Assembly (NCBI RefSeq): GCF_022539665.2
Contig: NC_081333.1
Coordinates: forward strand, 2,852,001-2,916,000
DNA from: Daphnia carinata
Lineage: Eukaryota; Arthropoda; Branchiopoda; Diplostraca; Daphniidae
Direction of reading: 5' to 3'
DNA length: 64,000 bases
The position numbers and the translations under genes were made by a program. Of the stretch, positions 39,228 to 51,508 are shown one piece after another. The notes under the pieces are model-generated. The model searched no databases. It saw only the letters and a list, made by a program, of their open reading frames with translations, and was not told the origin of the DNA. Position 1 is the stretch's first letter; each line of letters begins with the position of its first letter.

Positions 39228-39845
39228 TTGTTAACACGTAATATGTTTCCTTGGTGCCCTTTTGATTGTACTTTTTAAAAAGAAAGTAGCAATAGTAAAA
39301 TAATATTCTTTCATTTGTAGCACGACCTTTAGGATATGCTGGCAACTATAATGGTGTTCTTCGACTAGCAGTGATGCTAAGGTTACTCCTGAAGTTTTCA
39401 ATCTACCATATTTAAGGCAATGATTCTGAGATTCCATACAAACGAAAAATATTCTGCTTTGATTAAAATACCTTTGGGAATCAATTCATCTGTCCAATGG
39501 GAGATTCGCCATGCTGCAGCCTTGTTCGAAGTTAATCTTTATCCCTTTAATGCTTTTATTGCTCTATCCAAAACATGCAACAGTTTGAAACGTGGGTGTG
39601 AAAAAAACAATATTTGAAATTTACTTTTGTAACTGAACTAGGGATAAATAACCACTTAATGAAAAAAGTAGCACATTTTAAGAGGGATTTCCTTTGAGAA
39701 TAGCCAAAAACCTTTCAAAACTTCCGACAATGAATGTAGATCGCCAGCAGCGTTGCCAGCTTATACTTTATTTTAGCAAAACACGTGTTGTAAAAGCAGA
39801 CGACGCAACACTAATTTTTTTTTCTCTTAAATTTCGTCTAGTACC
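39228..39845. promoter_or_regulatory. Divergent region between the PUS7-ET chimera and MIX23
   Basis: 0.6 kb between divergent start codons. On the minus strand, 39437-39325 is an ATG-initiated open frame (MESQNHCLKYGRLKTSGV) with a possible donor. It could be an alternative first exon of the chimera, though the acceptor it would need is weak. Confidence 0.4.
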
Positions 39846-40653
39846 ATGGCCGAGATGGAGAATAAATCAATTTGTTATGATATATTACAGTTTCAAGTAT
39901 GATATTGATAACGTTATGCTTTCCTACTAATTCATTAAAATGAGAAATTTTTCTGGTAACAAATTTCGGTATTTATTTCATTATATTCAGTCTGGCAAAA
40001 CCAACCAACAAAGCCAACTGAGCTGTTATGTCACATCTTACTAATCTTAAAATAAAAATAGCAGAATTTCATTGTTTGATCAAATTTTTTGATCAACTTG
40101 TTTGATCTGCAATACATTCTGTGAACTATTCTTTTTTAAACCAATACATTTTAAAAATCTGTCTTGTTTAATAATATTAAAATTTTGTCGCACAGGAAAC
40201 ATTGAGGAAGATGAGAACATTGGACGACAAGATTATTTACACTTTCAACACATCAATACCAACAGACTCATTTAAAGGACAAGTCAACGAATCTGCCACC
40301 TGCAAGCATTTATATGATGAGGTTAGCATAATGCAAAAATAATACATTTAAACGGATACATTATAAAGTTCTGCGTACTTATTGCCTTCTAGTTACAAAC
40401 CAACTACAGAAGCAGAGAGCACAGTATCAAGCAGTGCATTGATATTTTGGCGAATGAAGTTCGTTCGCTTAAACAGGAAAAGGACTCGCGGCCCGACAAC
40501 ATTCAATTGCTCAAGATTTTGCGAAGGGAGCAGACTTCCCTTCGCCTTCTTCAAACCGAGCTTGGAGTAGAGGAAGTAATCAAGGAAAGAACAATGAAAG
40601 TGTTCAACGAACATTGCCGCGACTACTATAAGCCTCCCGAAGCTTCACCCTAG
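39846..40653 (+). CDS. MIX23: MIX23/CCDC58 mitochondrial intermembrane-space protein
   Basis: Exons: 39846-39896, 40196-40321, 40393-40653; 145 aa, matching human CCDC58 (144 aa). Seen: SICYDILQFQETLRKMRTLD (human has a comparable Cys and FQELLKVMRTIDD), TCKHLYDELQTNYRS, a coiled-coil stretch and the conserved end VEEVIKERTMKVFNEHCRDY followed by KPP. Two cysteines flank a 20-residue helix (TCKHLY...IKQC). Family role: a small protein of the mitochondrial intermembrane space linked to import (Mix23 in yeast). The start at 39846 gives MAEMENKSICYD with good spacing. Poly(A) signal AATAAA at 40689-40694. Divergent from the PUS7-ET chimera. Confidence 0.93.
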
Positions 40654-41337
40654 CTTTAAAAAAAGCATGACATCCAAGTTAGTCCGAAAATAAATATGTT
40701 TCATATCAAAACAACACCATCGTGATTAAACCTTATCGCCTCCAAATGTCAGCTTTAGTAGACATTATACCAACTTTCATTTTCAATGCTGTTGGAGACT
40801 GGTTTGAAACCGTAAACGTTTGGGAACTCCAGCACCGCTGGCCTAGTTTATCAAAGGTTTTATTGGTAACAGCGCAAATGATTCGAGTTGCTCTGTTGAA
40901 TGTTTACGTTTTTTGTTCCGGCAAACAGAGCCCGTCTTTCACAATGACTGGTGAATTACCTACAATGATGCCGTAAAAGCTAATGCTTACTGGCGTTATA
41001 AAGCTTTTCCGGACCAGGATGTGTCGTCATTGTGAGAAAGTATATTGAATTAACACTTTTCTTTTTCAACTTTCATCTGTATTTAGAATACAACACATTT
41101 TTACGGACAGATTTCCACTGCATAAAAGTAGAGGGCCAATGCATGAGAAGACTCAATACTATTACAGATCACAACATCATAAAACGTTGAACTCCGGGCC
41201 AAAAGTTAAACCACAAGGGGAAGGGAGGACACTATCAAGGACGTAACAGTTGGTCCGTTTACATTTCACCTTTTTTTTTGACTTTTTTTTGTTTTTGCTA
41301 TAGACATAATATTATTAACAGTTGGACGACAAATTAC
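40654..41337. other. Convergent 3' flanks of MIX23 and FAM162 copy A
   Basis: 0.7 kb between stop codons, including the MIX23 poly(A) signal. No gene recognised. Confidence 0.5.
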
Positions 41338-41860
41338 TTAATCATGAATGGTGTCGAATTTGTGAGCTTCGTTGTATCTCCGGTGCCACTCTGCGTTGTA
41401 CTCGTTGATATTTTCTCCGCGGTGGGCGGCATTCTTTCCGCTGATAATCATTAGGAAAGAACCAAGGATGGCAATTCCGGCGATGGCCAGATTAACTTTG
41501 ATCCTGAAGTGACTACGAGCGTTTTCAATCATGGCGTTCCTGTTTGGTAAGTAAACAGTCGATTAAAGGTCTATAACCTTAACCTACTTTGAGCTTAATG
41601 CCCTTACGAGACGAGGGTAGGGACATCGGCGGTCTTCTTGAACTGGCCGCTCCATACGAGCAATCGCTGCTCAAAAGGGCTAACTTTGTGGGCAATTTGA
41701 CCTGTACAAAATCAAGCTAATGAGCATTTCCGCTCCAGTTCAACACCTCCATAAAATAAAACTTACCGAGTTCGGAGACGGGCGAGATGTATCTGCTAGA
41801 GCCAGCGGCTGATGACATGAGGCGCTTGGCAACAATGCTCTTTGTTAGATGAGATGCCAT
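41338..41860 (-). CDS. FAM162/UPF0389 family mitochondrial membrane protein, copy A
   Basis: Minus-strand exons: 41860-41767, 41701-41608, 41539-41338; 129 aa. Seen: a basic, Ser-rich N terminus typical of a mitochondrial targeting sequence (MASHLTKSIVAKRLMSSAAG), the family block SPFEQRLLVWSGQFKKTADVP, a single hydrophobic helix (VNLAIAGIAILGSFLMII) and the SGKNAAHRGENI...WHRRYNE tail. It matches FAM162A and Drosophila CG9231-type proteins. Human FAM162A is reported as a hypoxia-induced protein linked to mitochondrial apoptosis; whether that holds here is unknown. A close paralogue lies 5 kb upstream with identical intron phases. Confidence 0.9.
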
Positions 41861-42073
41861 TTTGAGTTGACCTACGTAAAAATCAAATGGAGGAAGTAAG
41901 TAGGTGATTTATCAATAGACAAACAAATGAATTAAATGAAAGTTGAAACTATACCTTTGTATTCTTTTTAGATGAAATTTAGGAAAAACTTCGTGAAGAC
42001 GCTTAGCACTGAATTGCTAGTTGCTGTCGGTTGGTTGAAGGATGGTTTGATTCGTCTGAGCAACGGGGCTGCC

Positions 42074-42081
42074 TTTTTATA
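42074..42081 (-). promoter_or_regulatory. TATA box of FAM162 copy A
   Basis: TATAAAAA on the minus strand, about 215 bp upstream of the start codon, with a GGCAGCC context shared with the copy B promoter. Confidence 0.65.
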
Positions 42082-45000
42082 CTCTGGACCGTGTTGAGAA
42101 TGGAGGTGGGACGGGGGAGGGCCACATGGACGGCGAAGAAGGAAGCAAAACAGAAAGTCCCAAACATGGGCGTTTCGATTCGAATGCGTCGTCAACAATA
42201 AGGGAGAGAGAGAGAGAGAAAAAGTTCAATGGTAAATACGAAAGAAGGGAGAAAAAAAAAAGAGGCGCCCGATTGTCACGTACGCCACTCGCTGCCATGT
42301 GCTTCAGACGAATAAAAACACATAAACATTATCTAACTTTTTTTTCTTTTGATATACGTAATAACAGCTCAAGTGCCTACGTGGGCCACGTTGAGTTGCA
42401 CGCGGAATCTTGCCGGAAGATAGACCAAAATACGAAGACGTTGTTGTGTCATCAAAAATGTAGGTTGCTCGAGATAAAGGAAATTTATATGGCCGAAAAG
42501 TTTGATGGAGGACGAATTTCAACCTCGGATATCCAGCTGTGCACTTCCCAGACTTAAATGACTCTTATTTAATTCCTTTGAATTTTCAAGGACTGTTATG
42601 TTTAAAAGATGGACATTTTCGTGCTTCCTAGGGTTCCCTGTTTTCCCGATCTACGAGGCCCATACGTGAACACGTCATGGGGGTAGACACGTGAGCTATC
42701 TCACCGTTGGACCCTAAAATAACAAAAAGGGGGAGGAAATTCAAATCGAGAAAATGAGACCTAGGTGCGCACCGAGGGATCGATAACCTTCTCTTGCCTG
42801 ACCTACATAACAGAAATTTTAAATTTTCATTGTTTTTTAGGGGTAGCCCTTTGTTCATCCCGTCAAAAATGAATTTACCACCCAAGAAAATAACCAGGTA
42901 GGCATAGATAGGCGTTATGGATCACCTTTATTCATGATTAAAATTCATTAACACAACCGAAAATGGCCGCATTTTATTTTCATGGTGGGCTATTAGAAAA
43001 TAACTTCGTAATTTTCTCCCCCTCTCCCTTTTTATGCAAATTAAAATGTGGCTTGCGCAAGATGTTTTTGTTGTTTGTTTCATTTTTTTTTTCGGGTCGT
43101 TGTTGTTGTTGTTTTCATGGCGCCACGCGAAAACCTGTTTCTGTTTACATCGCACAGTTCGCTGATTCCCGGAGACTCGCCCGCGGGAACGACACACGTG
43201 TTGCGTGCCGGATCCGATTTAAAAACTACGCAGTAACCGGCAACGAACCCATGGAACTCTTCGAGAAAAAAAAACAAAAACAAAATCAAACGACCCGGAG
43301 CACTTGGCAACAGCATTTTTTTATCAATTACCATTTATGGTTGGCTTGTTGTCAGGCGTGTTATAAAAGCGAAAAAAAAAAAAAAAAAAAGAATTTCGAT
43401 GGAATGAAGAAGAAGAAAAAAAAACAAATGGCTGATGAAGGACAAACGAAGAACGAACAAATTATGGCCTCGACCGCAGAAGAAAAGGAGACGATGGAGC
43501 CGCGTGAGAGAAGGGTTTGTTTGTATACATTAGACGTACGCACCGTTGCGTATGGCTGGACCTACTAGTATAGTACATTATAATGGGCTCCGAATAGGAA
43601 ACCGGTTATTTTATATTTTTTTCTCTGATGGTCTACGTGCTCGTACGAACGTTCGCTTAGTAACAAGGGAACTTCGGTAAAGCGCTGCGGTTTTTTTCTT
43701 TTCTCTTATTTCCCCATATGTTGCAGCTGCGGACCCTTATCGACCCATGCGAGAGCACAACATATACGCATTAGAATATATTGGCCTCCTTTTTGTGCCG
43801 GGTTTTATCACATTTTCCTTCTTCACATCACGTTTCTACACAGTGGAAACATGACAGCGAGGGGATGAAACAACAACAACAGTCATGCTCGTGTTTTCCC
43901 CCCTGAAACATTGTCACTTTCGTTCAACCGGCCTCGATAAGGGTCCTTTTTTCCGAAAAAAAAAAACACCTGGGGTTGTGGTGTGAACGGAAAAATACCC
44001 TAGGCCTCCAGCTGAGGGTATTTTTAAAGAAATGTGTAAGTCATTTCGAAACGACCCAGTTCTTTGTGGATGCTGAAATAAGCGACAAAAGAACATCAGA
44101 CGAGCCAAAAGGGAGAAAATAGAAGAACATTTGACCCGTAGGCTTTCTTGTGACTATGCATATTAAAATTGTAGGGTTACGTCCTACATTTTTCACGGCG
44201 GAGGGTTCTCCTGTCTTTTTTTTTTTTTGTATTTGTATTTGTATGCCAAGAAACGTCCAGGGTAAGAAAAATATTGAAATGGGGTAGCCTATATCTATGC
44301 CTGTCTGTATATGATGGCAACGGTCTTGGGTCCTTCAACCTGTCTGTTGACATGTCTCCGCGTGACACGTACCTCTTAGTAACAGCTGGAATACCAACGA
44401 CCCACCCATAGTTGGCATACAGTCTGGACACTGGCACATTTTTAAAAGAAAAGAAAATGTTTTTGGAAAAAATAAATAAATTGAAATCATTTATTTTTAT
44501 TATCAGTTGAAAGCCATCGGAAGATGCGAGCGTCAACAAACAATTTTGAATTTTGTTTTTCGTTTCTCTTTGAGTAGCCGTAGTTTTTATCTGTTCACGT
44601 GATCTTCTTTTAAAGCGGCATAGGGAAGTATTTCGTAGTTGTCATCTGGCACTTGAGTGCTATTGAGTGTTGTGGTGATTAAATAAGAAACTTTGAACTA
44701 TCCCACAGCCGACAAACATAACTGTGAGATTCATTACCAAACAGAAATGGCTTACTTTATAAGTATTTAAATCATACATATGTTGACAATAAAACCTCGT
44801 AAACACTTTCATAAAAAGGAATTAATGGCGAATCAGGTAAACAATAGGCTTTGTTGTTCAGTTTGTCTCCGACGTCATTCGTGGTCTCGGTTTTATTGCT
44901 TCAAGCTCTACCTGGAACGGTTTCACGTTCTCTCGTTAGACTTGGCTTGGTTTTGGATATCCAATCCTTCTAAACTCATCCCCAATTCTGCAATGTTAAT

Positions 45001-46622
45001 AATAATGCAACTTAATCTCGAGGCTTTAACGTTTGTCTTTAAGAAATAAATATCCGGTTTCGCGGGAACGAGTCATTGAGTATCAATGCTGCTGCGTTCA
45101 TGCAAATATATACTTTGCCCCGATTGCCAATTCTGAACGCAAACAAATATCAGGACTTGACTTTCAGACAGCAACAAATAAAAAAAAAAAGAGGGGGGGA
45201 AGACCTCGCAATTGCGCGTTTGAAAATCCTCATGTCGTTACATCACGCTAGGTATTAAATGTATGTTAACAACGCACAGTGAAAGCGCACGTCTTCCAAT
45301 AAAATGTCTACGTTGTTCTTCTCGCCGGGTGTAAACATTGGTGATGTAATCGAAGGAATAGCCTGCAGTCTAGAAGGGGGGAAAACAGCTCGCCGGTAAA
45401 TAGCAACTGCGCAACTTGTTGTTGTTGATGGTGGTGTACGTGACGGAACCGGCTCTCGTTTTTTTTCACGATGGCCTCCAAGTCTCTATGGTGTCGGTGA
45501 CTTTCTTCCAGGCAGACACGACTATATACCTGCAGGCGTTTGAATGCATGAAAAAAAAAACAAGATAATAAAGGCACCCCAAAAACGAGTTTTTCTAGAG
45601 TACGTGACCATAAATATAGAATTCTATCTAGGTCTTTTGCAAAAAAAAAAAAACAACTCCGAGGGTCGATGGCCCACGTCTGCCTCGATCGTTTTTCTAG
45701 AACATTATAAATCAATGACAATGTTTGTGTTGCATCGCCGGATAAAATGGCATGTCAAGGTAGTTAAGGACTAATAACAAAAAAACAATGAAATTCCCTT
45801 TTTGCTGTGGATGTTGTCATGGTACAAACTACCAGACATGGAGGGGTACCCCTCCTTGTGTGCCATAATCTTGTCAATCTCGGAATCAAAAAGCTGTGGG
45901 GGGTAGACAAACTTGTTTGCGTCGTTTCGTGCAAGTTGAACAATAAATATGTTTTCTCCGGTAGCTTCCCGCGTCTGTTTTTCACGCAGGAAAACAAAAA
46001 ACGTGATAAAACTGCCAGTTAGTTTATTATGCTGTATTTATCATTTTTGTATATCAGATGTGACAACACGGCAATTGTTCAGTTCGTAAAAAAAAAAGAA
46101 GAAAACCATTGGGTGAAAAATTATGTTTTGAAATGTGTGGATGGCACAACATTATGATATCGCTTATAAGCCTGACGCATTACACATTATGACTTTAGCG
46201 ACATCATAAAAATTCCATAGCCTTGAATGTGAGGGATGTGGCGTACACCACGTAGCCAATAACATTTGACACATATCGTTCTGAACTTTCAACTGTATTT
46301 TCTTTTGTATAACACAAAACAAGGAATGCCACAGTTGTTTTTGACAAGTCGAGTTGAAAAATAAAAGAAAATTACAAATTGAAAAAAGAGGACTCACAAG
46401 TCTACTAATACCGACGATCACGATCACGTTTCAAAGAAAAAAAAAAGGCAAGAAAGCAAAAGGAAAATTAATTTTTAAAGCTGAAATCTAAGTGAAAAGG
46501 GTCACATTATCACAAGCCACGACATCTAACAGTCAATTTGTTCACATCCTGACTTTTCCACGTTTCACTTGTTTCTTTCGTCTCTTTCTCATACGGACTG
46601 TCCAAATAATAAATCGAATCAC
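42082..46622. other. 4.5 kb spacer between the FAM162 paralogues
   Basis: No coding gene recognised. It has long A/T runs (for example 43370-43390) and a stretch at 42126-42557 that stays open on the plus strand but has low-complexity composition and no exon context. Confidence 0.5.
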
Positions 46623-47152
46623 TTAATGATCGTATTTGTAGGTTTCGTTGTATTTTCGATGCCATTCAGCGTTGTAGTCGTTGATGTTTTCGCCGCGATG
46701 AGCTGCGTTCTTTCCGCTGATTACCATGGCGAACGAGCCGAGAACCGCCAGACCGGCGATGACAAGATTAACACGGATCCGGTAATGATTGCGAGCCTTT
46801 TCCATTGTATCCCGCCTATCCAAAGCAAAATAATAATAATTTTTAAAAAATATTGTATCAGTCTGACAATGAATATTCAAATTCTAGTGCACTCACGAGA
46901 CGAGAGAGGGAACGTCGGTTATCTTTTTGAATTGACCGCTCCATACGAGCAATCGCTGTTCGAATGGGCTGACCTTATGACTAATTTGACCTAGTAAAAT
47001 ATATAATACTTTAGCACATTATGCAATAGCAGATTGTTGATGTAGAAGAACTTACTTAGGGCTGAGACCGGAGAAATGTATCTGGTAGTTTGGCCGGATG
47101 TCGACATCAAACGTTTAGCAATGACGTTCTTAACAATGTTGTTAGTTGCCAT
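46623..47152 (-). CDS. FAM162/UPF0389 family mitochondrial membrane protein, copy B
   Basis: Minus-strand exons: 47152-47056, 46990-46897, 46815-46623; 127 aa. Same layout as copy A: a presequence-like N terminus (MATNNIVKNVIAKRLMSTSG), SPFEQRLLVWSGQFKKITDV, a membrane helix (VNLVIAGLAVLGSFAMVI) and SGKNAAHRGENINDYNAEWH. Intron positions and phases are identical to copy A, so this is a tandem duplicate. The two differ mostly at the N terminus, around the helix and at the last few residues (YKYDH against HKFDTIHD). Both look intact. Confidence 0.9.
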
Positions 47153-47349
47153 TTTCCTGTTCGCAAATAGTCCAATAATTATTCATTAATTAGTGAACTT
47201 TTCTTTTTTTTTAAATGCGAAAATTTCTACCTCTAAAAATTTTTTTCCTGGATTGGAATGAATTTGATTTCACGAGATGCTTTGAACACAGAACTGCTTT
47301 AGTCTCTTGTTGAGAGTTTGTTTGATTCCATTGACGCAAAGCGGCTGCC

Positions 47350-47356
47350 TTTTATA
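47350..47356 (-). promoter_or_regulatory. TATA box of FAM162 copy B
   Basis: TATAAAA followed by GGCAGCCGC on the minus strand, about 200 bp upstream of the start codon, the same arrangement as copy A. Confidence 0.65.
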
Positions 47357-49086
47357 CGTCTGACCGGACACAACCTCGCCAAGATGAATATGGAAATGGT
47401 GAGAGGGGAGGAACGGTCGTTGTGTACGACAAATAACGCACAAATAATGTTTTGGAAACCTTGCGAATATACATGCCCGATAACGCTCTTTTTTTGGCAC
47501 ACTTGTGGCTCGCCTAGTAACCGGTCATAGACAGATACTCAGCACAAGGGAACGAGGTACAATAAAATGCTATTGCGTATCCATTTCGTTTACGTGCGTC
47601 ACTTGTGAAACGAAAACAAAAAAAACCCGCACATTTTCATCGCAGACAGCGACTGTCCATTTTGTTTTGTTTTTTGGAAATTTTATTATTGAAATCCGTC
47701 AACCGCCTGGTGACAATCTTGTAACGATGTCTGGATGTGATGCCCATACTCAATGGATCCGAAAATAAATCGTGATCCTTGGCCATTTTCGATGGAATAT
47801 GAGACCTGGTTGCTAGGAGCGTTTCAGGGCGCAGCGCGCAGTTTCAAATGCCCTAAGGCTATTTACTTATTATTGAGTTTAACCTACGAAAGTTTCTTGC
47901 AAAAAACGGCTGACCTAAGGAATTTCTGTAATATCAATGTCTGTAACCAACAATGATTGCAGTTATTACCGTGGAACTCACGCAAATAAAAATTGATATG
48001 AAGGTAGGCGGGTTTTTTGTGCGTTAAAGCGCTGACGTGCGGCTCGATTGTTCGGTGTAGATAAATAAAGGAAACAATAATTAAATATCAGTGCGATAGC
48101 AAACAACTATTGTTGTAATTCCGAGTGGAAGGGAGACAAGCTGAATTCAACTGAACAACAGCGAAAGCTTAAAAATGTCTTTATCGTGATGCTATATAGA
48201 TGCAATTGGAAGTAGGACAATTCTCAAAGAGTTGAACAACCCTCGTTTTTTTTACAATTAATAATTGGCTTTCTAAACTTGTTATCCCACTTTCTTCGCT
48301 ATAAGTTATGCCCCCTTTTTAAAGACTCTTTCGCGTGGATTCGTTTGAATGAAGTGCGAAATCGACGATCGTGAAAAATAATGCTAATGGGGTCACCTGC
48401 GGGTCTCACCTGAATTAAAATCGAATCAGTATTTCTTTTAGAATTACAAACAAAACAGCGAAAATCCTATTGCTATGAAAACGCGGAAGTTGAAATCGTA
48501 ATTCAAAACGAGAAAAGATAAAATTTGGACAGTCCTTGATATGCCAGCTGTGAGATCGACCTCAATCTTTTGTTACTTGCGTTAAATGCAAATTTAACGT
48601 CATTCAAGATGCACGTACACTCTTTTTTTCGGATCAAGGACTCGTCACAAGTACTTTGGAGTTCGTCTTCTATGTTTTATCTTCGGAGTTGTTATCTACC
48701 AATTTTGTTAACTTTCTGCTTCCCTGTTTTGCGAAATCTAATTCTATCTTAACAGATTGAGTTTTAATGCAAGGTCATGTAGCGTTTGAGCAATCTAAAA
48801 ATATTGCAGTTGGTGCGTCTGTGCGTATTGCACATCTGTGTGTATGGACGGCAGCGTTAATTCGTCCTACGTGAACAGCTGCGTGTCTCACGATATGTAA
48901 ATTCATTCGTCCCACCTGAGTCGTATTTGCTCCGTGGGTGATCGAACCAACTAGAACCAGATTGATATCCTGTATGACCAATGGCAAGTGTGACAGTCAA
49001 AGCAGACACGTTTACCGGATGAACTGCCGATCACTGTGTAATTAAAACAAATCGATACGAATAAAAGCACACGATATTTTAACGTG
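47357..49086. other. Intergenic 1.7 kb
   Basis: Divergent region between FAM162 copy B and the Lys-Pro repeat gene. No coding or RNA gene supported. Confidence 0.5.
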
Positions 49087-49093
49087 TATAAAA
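49087..49093 (+). promoter_or_regulatory. TATA box of the secreted repeat-protein gene
   Basis: TATAAAA 63-69 bp upstream of the start codon, leaving a short 5'UTR of about 40 nt if initiation is 25-30 bp downstream. Confidence 0.7.
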
Positions 49094-49155
49094 CGATGGC
49101 ATGTTTAACGTGAATAATTCACTGTTACAATTGTCTCCTTGACTAGCTGTTAAAA

Positions 49156-49579
49156 ATGAGGTTCTTCGCTGTTTTTGTCCTGATTTTCGTGTGCCTGGCT
49201 ATCGCTGCGGTAAGATTCACAATTCGATTAAAAATGTCAAAATTACTTAAAACGTGATCTTACATTAATCTATTTCCATAAATCTATGGTTAAACAGGAC
49301 GCGCAAACAACGAAGAAGCCAAGCCCGACTACTGCACCTAAGCCTACCGCTAAACCGAAGCCAACTGCTGCACCGAAACCGACAGCCAAACCGAAACCGA
49401 CTGCTGGACCCAAGCCGACAGCTAAGCCTAAGCCGACTGCTGGACCTAAGCCGACAGCTAAGCCCAAGCCGACAGCTAAGCCCAAGCCAACTGCTGGACC
49501 TAAGCCAACGGCCAAACCGAAGCCAACCGCACCACCTAAGCCAACAGCTAAGCCCAAGCCAACGACTCCTAAACCATAA
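49156..49579 (+). CDS. Small secreted Lys/Pro/Thr/Ala repeat protein
   Basis: Exons: 49156-49209 and 49298-49579; 111 aa. Exon 1 encodes a signal peptide ([18 protein letters not shown]) and exon 2 the mature chain. After [12 protein letters not shown] the rest is built of 12-residue units of the type A[11 protein letters not shown], where x is A, G or P. One unit has an extra AKPKPT, and the chain ends TTPKP. There is no cysteine or aromatic residue. The composition suggests an extended, strongly basic, possibly O-glycosylated secreted chain of mucin, cuticle, egg-shell or glue type; I recognise no family. TATA upstream; poly(A) signal AATAAA at 49793-49798. Confidence 0.85.
49320..49575. 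repeat. 36-bp coding minisatellite
   Basis: Tandem units of about 36 bp encoding the A[11 protein letters not shown] motif. Codon third positions vary between units (CCG/CCA/CCT, AAG/AAA), so the repeat is not freshly amplified. Confidence 0.85.
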
Positions 49580-50645
49580 GATGGTCGTTTGAAGGGATTT
49601 ACTGGTATAAAACTATACCTTAAATGAAAGTTATTTTAAATATTTACAGGTCTGTTTTTTATTTCTGTAAAAACTAGATATTTTCCATTGACGGCTAGGC
49701 TGGACGGTATGAGGAGGGACTGCATAATTTAAAAAGATGGATTTATTTTGTTGGTTTCGTTTTTAACCTCTCTTGGATTAAATGAGACCTCGAATAAAAT
49801 AATGTCCAAAAATATGGTGCAAATTATTAACGTAACGATTACTTTATAAGAGAATAGAGTTATGATATATTCAACTGAACGTTCTTTCAAAACGCACAGC
49901 GATACATACGTGCGGAATTAAAAGACATAAGAAATGGCAGGTAGGGCGAGAAAAATTTTAATAAATTTTAATGCCGTCCAAACTGTAGGCAACGGGGTGG
50001 GGAGACCAAATAGGAAAGGTTCGTGGTTTTCGAATGCAAGAAAGATTAAAGGGGGGAGGCAGGGTGAGGAAATTGGCAGGTAAAAACCAAATGCAGTTGG
50101 GGAATGTGAACATAATTCGACCATTTTTGTGCGTGCAGTTGCGGTGGATTGACGTCCATCGCGCCGATTGTTAGTTAATAGCTTGACGTAAGCAAATTTA
50201 CGCTGCCATCCCATTCAAGTGATTAACAAGTGGTTACGCATCGCTCGTACATGTTACAAATAGTATGTATTACTCTCATTTATTTTACAGGGTTATTAAT
50301 TTAACATCTGTTTGTTACAATTAAAGGAAGACGAGTCGTCGGAACCAGCCGATTTATCGTTTCCACATTTTGTTAAAAATATCGTAAAGAAAATCACAGT
50401 TCATTTGGCTACAACAAAACAAACAAGAGATTAGCAATAGCACATTTTAAAAAATCATTTGGTAGTTTATCAATAGGACAGTAATCGTTCAATTCCTTAG
50501 AATCAACGATGATGAAAGTGCGAGTGTTGATAATTTACAGAGACCCTCTCCGCATTTCAGTTTTTGAGTGTCCCTCCGTGGGAGTTTGTTTTAATACTCT
50601 AAAACGTGAATTCGAATAAAGTTGAGATTCGCGGCCTTTATTTTT
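49580..50645. other. Convergent 3' flanks of the repeat-protein gene and the RGS gene
   Basis: 1.1 kb with a poly(A) signal at 49793. No gene recognised. Confidence 0.5.
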
Positions 50646-51300
50646 TTATCGGGATGATGAGAAGCTTTCCGTGAGTTCGAGAAACAGGCCCGACTGGAGG
50701 AAACGCAAGTAAGAATCGCGTTCCATCATGTGCTGGATCCGCCTCTGGGCGCGGTCGAATGCGTGCGCGTCCAATTGACTTGATTGGACATTAGTTAATG
50801 TAATGAGCCTCGTTTCAGCATCCAGATTGACCTTTTTTAGCAAACAGAAAAATAGAAAAGAATTTATTAATGATGGACAATTGAGTCAATAAAATCTGCT
50901 GCGAATATGCACGCGAAATTAAATTTTAAGCATGATTTTTAAACGTACTTCTTTAGGTGCATGAACGGCCACAAAATCCTGGTAAATCTGCGCAGCTCTA
51001 GCTGCCATTTTCTTGGGTTTCATGTTCTTGTAATATTCGACGGCCAGCCAAAATTCCAGGTTCTCGTTGCTGAATTCACGTAGCAAAAATGCTCGATAAA
51101 GAGACGATCCATCTGTTTGTAAAAGGTAATCAGAAACAAATGAATTAATGAATCACTTTTATTTGTGAAGGCTGAGACTTACATTTGGATCTCAAGAGCG
51201 TTGCGAAACATTCCGACCATTTTTGGGCCTCTTCCGGCTGTGGACGAACCGACAGTGTTTCCGCTTTCTTCCTGTTCAAGAACGCAAGATGGACTCGCAT
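50646..51300 (-). CDS. Small single-domain RGS protein (regulator of G-protein signalling)
   Basis: Minus-strand exons: 51300-51183, 51112-50949, 50831-50646; 155 aa. Nearly the whole protein is one RGS box (about residues 30-145): WSECFATLLRSKYGSSLYRA, FLLREFSNENLEFWLAVEYY, IYQDFVAVHAPKEVNLDAET, FDRAQRRIQHMMERDSYLRF. It matches R4-type RGS proteins (RGS4/5/8 pattern with SEENIDFW and KEVNLD). Family role: GTPase activation of G-alpha i/q at the plasma membrane. The N terminus is short (MRVHLAFLNRKKAETLS), with a basic patch. The start is the first in-frame ATG of an exon whose acceptor lies 7 nt upstream; a separate 5'UTR exon probably lies at about 51400-51475. Confidence 0.92.
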
Positions 51301-51500
51301 TTCGAAACTGTAATAATCACACAAAATTATTGAAACAGACTGTCCCACATTCGAGCCCCAGAACTATTGATTCAAATTGATTTGGCAAATTGAACTAACC
51401 GTTTGATTTTCAATGTGCAAGTTGAGAGATTTGAAAAGACTAGATGGTTCTATACTGTGCTGGAGTGTGTGAGTGTGGAGTTAGTGGACAGTTACTCCCG

Positions 51501-51508
51501 TTTATATA
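51501..51508 (-). promoter_or_regulatory. TATA box of the RGS gene
   Basis: TATATAAA on the minus strand, just upstream of the probable 5'UTR exon that ends with a donor near 51400. Confidence 0.55.

Noticed and set aside
42126-42557. 143-codon plus-strand open frame upstream of FAM162 copy A
   Set aside because: Lys/Arg/Glu-rich low complexity, spans the TATA promoter neighbourhood, no splice context or family resemblance; probably chance in purine-rich DNA.
44177-44539. Minus-strand 120-codon frame in the FAM162 spacer
   Set aside because: Part of it (VSRLYANYGWVVGIPAVTKR) looks protein-like, but flanking residues are homopolymer-derived and no exon partners or known family were found.
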